DNA of 38,327 nucleotides from Mansonella perstans (taxonomy: Eukaryota; Nematoda; Chromadorea; Rhabditida; Onchocercidae), in assembly GCA_037074765.1 (NCBI GenBank), contig JBAMDO010000336.1, positions 1 through 38,327 of the forward strand. Direction: 5' to 3'. Below are positions 31,868-38,327 of this stretch, piece by piece (position 1 is the stretch's first letter; the number at the start of each line of letters is the position of its first letter). Below the pieces are notes generated by a model. It did not search any database, was not told the DNA's origin, and worked only from the letters and a program-made list of their open reading frames with translations. Made by a program: the position numbers and the translations under genes.

Positions 31868-33425
31868 CTTGATTAATTTTTATTTCTTATAAAATTTCAA
31901 AAATTTGAATTTAAAGCGTCATACATATCAACAGTTTGCAATGATTCCTATGTGTACCAGCAAATAGCAGAAGTAACAGTAAAATTGGTTTCCAGAGATA
32001 TTTCTGACTAGATAAAGACACATCTGAGGGCACCGCAACCAGGTGCGCTATTCCCTCCCTGAAATCTTTCAATTCATTACAAATAATTGACGATAAGTTT
32101 CCTGATTACAAGTAGATACGTTTATATATATATTTATAACATATTTAAAATTTTTTCTTGACGCAATTTTTACAATGCTCTTTTTTTTCTTCTTTAATAA
32201 TGCAAACGAACAATTTAAATCTATTTAAAAGATTCTGAAAAAATGTGGCAATAACTTTTACTAAATGTTAAGACGGACACTGTGAACAGGTATTCTTGAT
32301 CAAATTCTGTCATCAACAGTAAAAGTTAAAATGAAAATTGACAATTTCTGATGTGATATCTTTCCAATCCAACTAGAAAGATAATTTTGTAAAATTAAGA
32401 AAGGAAAAGAAATGGATGTCACAAGTTAGTATGTCATTACTACTTCATCTTTCAATCACTCCCCTGTCTATTCGTTATCCATAGTCTTTTCAAAACTTGA
32501 ATAGCATAGCAGCAACATTAAAGTGGAAGAATTACATTTTCAATGAGTGAAGAAGTAATCTGGGACAAAAATACCACGAAATCATGTAAATGCGCAATTG
32601 TACAAGTGTGTAAAAAAAAAAAAAGTTAAGGAATAAAATACACTAAAACAAAAATATTCATAATTAAGTTAATTTTAAAAATTTAAAACAGTTTTTTTTT
32701 TAAAAAGGTAAATTATAAAATTTAATTTTCTTTTCATCCTATCCATTCATTCTATTTCCATATATACATACATGCATATATTGCGCCATTAATTCGTTCT
32801 ATTCTTCATTTTCTCAACCATTTTTATGTTACCATCTGTCATCAATTAATCAATCAACAAATTGCAATTCAATTCAAATTACCTGAGCACACATTTTTTT
32901 TATTTTATTTTGAAAAAAAAATCTGAGTAAGCATTGTGAGATTGCAAAACAATCATATTTATTAATTAACATTTATGGATTATGGTATTTTTCAATTATT
33001 TAATTCCAAATAAGCACAGCGTATAAAACAATCAAGGATATAAAAATTAAAGAATAAACAGGCACGAATGATCACTTCTACTAATTATTAATTATTTATA
33101 CAAAAAACATTAAAAAATCATTGTTGTGTCACAAAAATCATTTCAAATTTTGTTTGGTAGAAATTACATTAAATTGCAATTAAATTAGGAATATTCATTG
33201 TTTACTTCTATCATTGCTTATACAATTGTCGTTGTTAGCATGGAATTTTATTTAATTCGTCAAAATATTTCAAATTCGTAAATTATAGTTATATTTTACG
33301 GCATGTAAGAGTTTTAAGCGTAATACAACAAATATTAAATGAATCCATCATGGCATCAAAATATCTCAAAATCATAAAATTATTGTTGTATTATTATTAT
33401 TACGACATCTATGATGATCTCACAT

Positions 33426-33462
33426 TCATTGTATCATGACATCATGTCATCATTGTATCATG
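33426..33462. repeat. Direct repeat TCATTGTATCATG around a palindrome
   Basis: TCATTGTATCATG occurs at 33426-33438 and 33450-33462, and between and overlapping them ATGACAT-C-ATGTCAT (33436-33450) is a palindrome around one base. It could be slippage, or a small symmetrical protein site. Confidence 0.55.
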
Positions 33463-33544
33463 GTACAGTTTTTCATCAGCAGAGATTGATGATATTCATG
33501 ACAACAGCTTTACAGTAGTAACGGGAAGCAATTATATTAATGAC

Positions 33545-33680
33545 AGTAGTAGTAGTAGTAGTAAAGTAGTAACAGTAGTGTAGTAGTAGTGGTAGTAGTA
33601 GTAGTAATAGTGGTAGTAGTAGTTGTTGTAGTGGTAGTGGTAGTAGTAGTAGCAGTAGTAGTGTAGTAGTAGTAGCAGTG
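33545..33680. repeat. GTA/TAG trinucleotide microsatellite
   Basis: About 135 bp of imperfect GTA repeats with GTG, GTAACA and GTTGTT interruptions. It yields a Leu/Thr-rich spurious frame on minus. Likely polymorphic. Confidence 0.95.
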
Positions 33681-34321
33681 TTATTGTTTTTTTTTGTATG
33701 ATGAAATAAGTTCATCAATAGACGATAGTGACGATGAAAAAATAGAGGTATGATATTTTCTGTTCATTTCGTATATTCCATTCATAATTTACCACTATAA
33801 AACGGTAAATTATAGGATGAATTGATTAAAGTTTACAGCATCTGTTAAAAATTAGCAAGAATAATTAATTACCCATTTTAATTCATAATCTTATTTTCAT
33901 TATTCATTTTATTCATCTCTCTTTTTAATTGAGCGTGTTACAGCAACATGTAGAAACAACGTGACAGAAACTTTCGAAAGTATAAGAAACCGATTTTTAT
34001 GGATAAGAGATGTTAGAAATGAAGTTGAAATTTCACGAAAGTATACAGCTGCTTGATAGTGGGAGAGGAAAGAATGGAAAATGAAGGAGGTAATAAGTTT
34101 TGAATTAAATTAAAAGAACTGAGAGTATAGAGAAGAGAAGGGAAGAGGGAAAGATGAGGGTGAGAAAAGAGGAGCATATTTCGAAAGATATATGGAGTTA
34201 GGATGGTAGTGGACAGGTATGATGAATACAGGATAAAGGAGACAGAAGGTCATTCTTGAAAGTAGTAGCAATATATATGCTCCAACTGTTGTGAATGTTA
34301 ATTATAAGTGGAACTGTTAAA

Positions 34322-34420
34322 CAATGATGATAATAGGCTGATAATGATGATGATGATGGATAAATAGTGATGGTGATGTTAGTGATAATGATAATGGTGA
34401 TGATTGTAGCGATAATAATG
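34322..34420. repeat. GAT/GATAAT short-motif repeat
   Basis: Degenerate runs of GATGAT, GATAAT and GGTGAT, giving an Ile/His-rich frame on minus that is not a gene. Confidence 0.8.
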
Positions 34421-37400
34421 AGATAGCGGAAGAGAAATAGCAAAACCCAGCGAGATGATACAGACCACTAAATGCAACTGTACTATGAATTGAATCAACC
34501 ATCTGATTCATTCAACCAATACAAACACAAAAATCACTTCACCTCCCATGACATCACGGTCAAATTCATCAGTCATGAATGGAAATGAAAGCATTTGGAT
34601 ATATATTCATTTTCACTCAATTTGATGATGATCATCCCGGGTGAAAGCGGTAACGCCTTAACGTCGCATGCATGGAAAGAATTCAGCCAGCGGAAAACCT
34701 GTTTATTGCATGGATTTTGGGTAAAATAATGGGTAATCAAATAAATGCTGCATACTGTAATATTGAAATGATTCAGAAGATTCAAAATAGGCAAAAGGAA
34801 AAAAAAAAGGAAAAAAAGAATGAAAATAAGTTATTGGGCAATTTTGAATCATAAAAATTGTTGTCAAGAAAGCCTTCAATAAAGCTTGTTTAACAACAAT
34901 GTACCCATCATATTACATCTAATCTTTAAGCTGACATACTGATCATCTGTTTAACATTTTAGCGCATTTTAAAAAATATCAAAGAAAAATGGCACGATTC
35001 TTTCAAAAAAAAAGAAAAAAGAAAAGAAAGAAATAGGAAGGGAAAAGTGAAAAAGAAGAAAAAAAATTGAAAGAAATTGAAACTGTAATAATACAACTTT
35101 TCAATCATAAAAATATTGAAAAAAAAAGAAAAGAAACAAATTTTTAACAAAATTTAAAAAGAAAAAGTGGAGGAAAATTAAAATAGCAACATAGAGGTAA
35201 AGAAAAATTGGAGGAAATTAAAACGAATTAAGCAAGCGCAGAAAAATTACCAATAAACATTTAAATACATCATTTATCTTTTTCAGTTTTTTTTTCCTCC
35301 AATGCTTTCATCATTCATTCATTTCCTCATTTGAGTGACGAATAAATTTAGGCTCTGTTAGCCAAATGTACAATTTTTTTTGGCCTTTTTAAAATTTTAA
35401 AGAAGCCAAAAAAAAAAACCTTTATCTCACTTTGTTACAGCGTACTTTTTTTCCTTTTTTTTCCATTTTTTTTTCCACAGAAAGAGAAGATAAACGGGAA
35501 ATAATATCTTAGATTGTAAGTAACAGAAGTAGGGAGAAAAAAAAAGAAACTTATAATAAATAATTGTAAAAAAATATATAGAATTTAAATTTTAATGTTT
35601 CTTTTTTTAGATAACAAGAAAATTTAATCGTTAATGAATAAATTAATTCTTTTAAAATTATTTTCAGTTTAATAGAAAAATGAAAGAGAATTTTTCATCA
35701 TAAAATCATTCTCTGAAAACGAAGAAAAGTTTCAACACAGGATTAATAATTAAATCAAATTATGAAAAAAAAAATTGAATTTCTCCAATGTTAAATTTGA
35801 TAGAAATAAAATTTAATCTAAAGTGAAAGTCTAAAAATGAATGTGCTTAATTAAACAAAATTAACTTTTCACTTAACATTCTAAAATTTATTTAAATTTA
35901 TTCTTCCATTTAAACAAACTATTCTCTATGCATATCTCTAAATCGTACCAAATTATTTTAGAAAGGAGAAGAAAAAACTTTTCAAAATATTTTAAAATTT
36001 ACAGAAGAGAAAAATGAACAATTCTTTTTGCAAAAATAAAATTAAAAAAATATTACATTTGTTTCTTAAATTAAATAAAATAAAATAATTAAATAAAATT
36101 TAAGCCTAATCGAAAATTGATTTAAGCCTAATCAAAAATTGAAGGATAAATTCTTGTAATTTTGTTGAAATTAAAAATTTTAACAATTAAAAAATGACAA
36201 TTGATTGATTTTTTTTGGAACAGAGAAAGTAATTCAGTCTGAGTTTAATTCATGGAATATTCACATGATGTTTGACATGCTACTCATATTTTTTCTCAAC
36301 TGATTGATCTTTCTTTCAATTTAGTTCAATTAATTCATGCACTAATGGTACCTTTTTTCTTGCAGCCTATGCTATTTACCTGTACAATGTTTAGGAACCA
36401 ATCATCAACATACAGTTACACAATTTTGGCACTAAAACAACAGCATTATGGAGATTAACATGGAAAATTTTAATTCGGAAACAAATCTCTGGAATCAAAC
36501 AAATACACATCAGCAAAATGTTTGCGTAGCTGTATCATAATGACAATCGTTATTTATTATGGAACAATTTCATTTTGTACTAATCTTTCCTTCTTTCCAT
36601 TCTGTTAGAATTTATATGAAAAATTTGAAATTTAAAATAAAAAAATAAATGTCTAATATAAAAAAAGATCAAAAAATGTCATTGCTGTTAATACGAAAAA
36701 AAAAATAAAACATTCAAAAAGTTTGAACTTCAAATAAAATTCGCCTCTTTTTCTTGTTAAAAATTTAAATTTCAAATATTTGATTCATTTAGCGATTCTC
36801 AAATACGTATTTTCAAATTGTTTTGAACAGTAAACTTTTTAAACTTAAAATTTGTACATTTTAAATATTTTCACATTTGAAATATTTTTCAATGTTTCAT
36901 TAATAATCGCTTATTTCGCCAATAATGAATGATAGATGATGGCATTGGTTGGCTGGCGTGTCAATGAAAGCAATGAACTGTCACTGTTACAATAATTCGA
37001 AAATTTTAATGCCAGAATTAGAGCGATTTATCATTCCAGTTTCCAAAATCTAACAACACAATCAATATTTCTCATTTGTTGCTAAAAAGATAATCTTTTT
37101 GTTTTTTTCTAGCCTAAATAAAAGTGATAAACTTTTAATTAAAACTTCTGTAATCTATAAAAAAATACCAATTTTAACAGATGATGATTTCAATATAAAC
37201 TAATTTTTGGACTTTTTTTATTTTAAATATTTAAATGATAAAATAATAACATAACTTACAAATATTCTAAAGACAAAAAAAAATATGTATAGAAGAAATT
37301 TAACCGATCGCATAAATTAAAATCAAAATTACTTGCAGCAGCCAGCAGCATTTTTATGGAGCAGGAAAACGGAAGTTATGACTGGCAAAAAAAAAGGAAA

Positions 37401-37802
37401 ACTGAAGATTAACTAATTCATTCAATAATTTAAAACAGCAAAGGAGAAAAAAAAGGAAGTTCGAGAGTGTTAAGAATTGTGTGTGAAAAAAGTGCAGCAT
37501 CAAAATGAAGCATTTTTTTCTTCATTCCTTTTCAATTTTTTTTTGCTTCCGGAAACGTCTGATTATTAATAATGAATTAAAAAACAATGCTTAATTTAAA
37601 AAAGTTTAAAACATAAAAGTAATAAATTTTTATTAAAATTTGAAAATTAAAAATAAAAAAAAAAAGGGAGAAAATAAGAAGGATTAAGAATTTTGCACTC
37701 TCTTCAAAAGCATGACCTTGAATTAAAAAAAAAAAGGAAAATGTTCAAGGTTGTAATTTACTGAAAACAAAGAAAAAGGGTTACGAAAAACAACAATATA
37801 TG

Positions 37803-38040
37803 CACTATTGTCAATTGTAACGAAATGAATTGTTTCAATTAATTAATTGGTTATTTTGCATATTTCAAAAGTTTAGTCTAAATTTAAGAATTTTTGAGAG
37901 TTATATTAGCATATGTTGAAATGGTACACTGTTGTCAATTGTTACTTGAAATGAATTGCTTTAATTAATTAGTTATTTTGTGTATTACAAAAGTTTAGTC
38001 TAAAATTAGTTAGAAACTTTTGAGAGTTTCTTTAGTAGAT
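37803..38040. repeat. 124-bp diverged tandem duplication
   Basis: CACTATTGTCAATTGTAACG at 37803 and CACTGTTGTCAATTGTTACT at 37927 start two units that share AAATGAATTG, TTAATTAATT, AAAAGTTTAGTCTAAA and TTTTGAGAGTT in order. Identity is roughly 80% by eye, with small indels. It is older than the intronic duplications in this window. Confidence 0.8.
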
Positions 38041-38245
38041 ATTGGGATGTTGGTACGGTAACATTAATTCTTTTTACAACAACTTCTCCTCCTGATAACA
38101 TACCTAAATTTGGAGTATCAGATTTTCTAAAATTAAGTGGTAGTGCTAGGCATTCAGCGTTTATCCACCTGCTTTTCAAAAGTCAACTAATTTTATTTAC
38201 ATAAACTTATGCAGTGCATTTGTCCGTTTTCAAACAGACAAACAA

Positions 38246-38250
38246 TGCAA

Positions 38251-38281
<31 letters not shown>

Positions 38282-38327
38282 CATACACACACACACACAC
38301 ACACATACACACACACACACACACACA
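38246..38327. repeat. (CA)n microsatellite at window end
   Basis: About 80 bp of CA dinucleotides with three CATA interruptions. It runs to the end of the window, so its full length is unknown. Confidence 0.97.

Larger units (their letters stand above)
31868..38327. other. Upstream region of RNF38-like; no gene seen
   Basis: About 6.5 kb of A/T-rich sequence, presumably including the RNF38-like promoter next to 31868. It contains small ATGACAT palindromes (33436-33450), the GTA array (33545-33680), GAT/GATAAT repeats (34322-34420), a purine-rich strand bias at 34080-34260, the 124-bp duplication (37803-38040) and the terminal CA repeat. Open frames here are low-complexity or under 75 codons with no recognisable protein. 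No tRNA or other RNA gene was recognised. Confidence 0.6.

Noticed and set aside
33476..34511. Leu-, Thr- and His-rich frames on minus
   Set aside because: They arise from the GTA and GAT microsatellites.

Overview
The window is eukaryotic and very AT-rich, and its gene structure is nematode-like. Small exons are split by introns of about 50 to 950 nt, mostly with TTTCAG or TTTTAG acceptors. Predicted acceptors lie a few bases upstream of two start codons, as expected for spliced-leader trans-splicing. Protein similarity and base composition suggest a parasitic clade such as the filarial (spirurid) worms. That placement is inference, because no species marker is present. I saw no bacterial operons, CRISPR arrays, rRNA or convincing tRNA.

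Four protein-coding genes can be rebuilt exon by exon with matching splice phases. (1) 201-4179, plus: the 3' part of a plasma-membrane Ca2+-ATPase (PMCA), from the hinge motif through M5-M10 and the calmodulin-binding tail; its 5' exons lie outside the window. (2) 6514-12500, minus: a complete 22-exon VPS11 gene (978 aa), a core subunit of the HOPS/CORVET tethering complexes, with a RING-H2 domain and an unusual NPF-containing tail. (3) 17506-20520, plus: a complete 10-exon ethanolamine-phosphate cytidylyltransferase gene (397 aa, two cytidylyltransferase domains), the CTP-dependent step of the Kennedy pathway to phosphatidylethanolamine. (4) 26917-31867, minus: a complete 8-exon RNF38/RNF44-type RING-H2 E3 ligase gene (511 aa). 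Strands alternate +,-,+,-, so genes 1/2 and 3/4 converge while 2/3 diverge. The four products do not form one pathway, although VPS11, PMCA and PCYT2 all concern membranes.

The long intergenic stretches (4.2-6.5, 12.5-17.5, 20.5-26.9 and 31.9-38.3 kb) are A/T-rich, with homopolymers and microsatellites and no recognisable genes. The main structure in them is a repeat in direct orientation on both sides of the PCYT2 gene (about 13.6-15.6 kb and 21.5-22.6 kb), with a partial third copy at 15.6-15.8 kb. Its right half is nearly identical between copies and its left half is diverged. The first copy carries an insertion of about 0.7 kb that looks like a solo LTR or other mobile element, plus a smaller foldback insertion. 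Other local structures include a 104-bp tandem duplication in the last PMCA intron, a 124-bp duplication near the right end, several perfect hairpins, GTA and GAT trinucleotide arrays and a terminal CA repeat.

I found no clearly new multi-gene system. The best leads are the repeat pair with its embedded conserved mini-ORF, the VPS11 NPF tail, and the PMCA C-terminal splice site.
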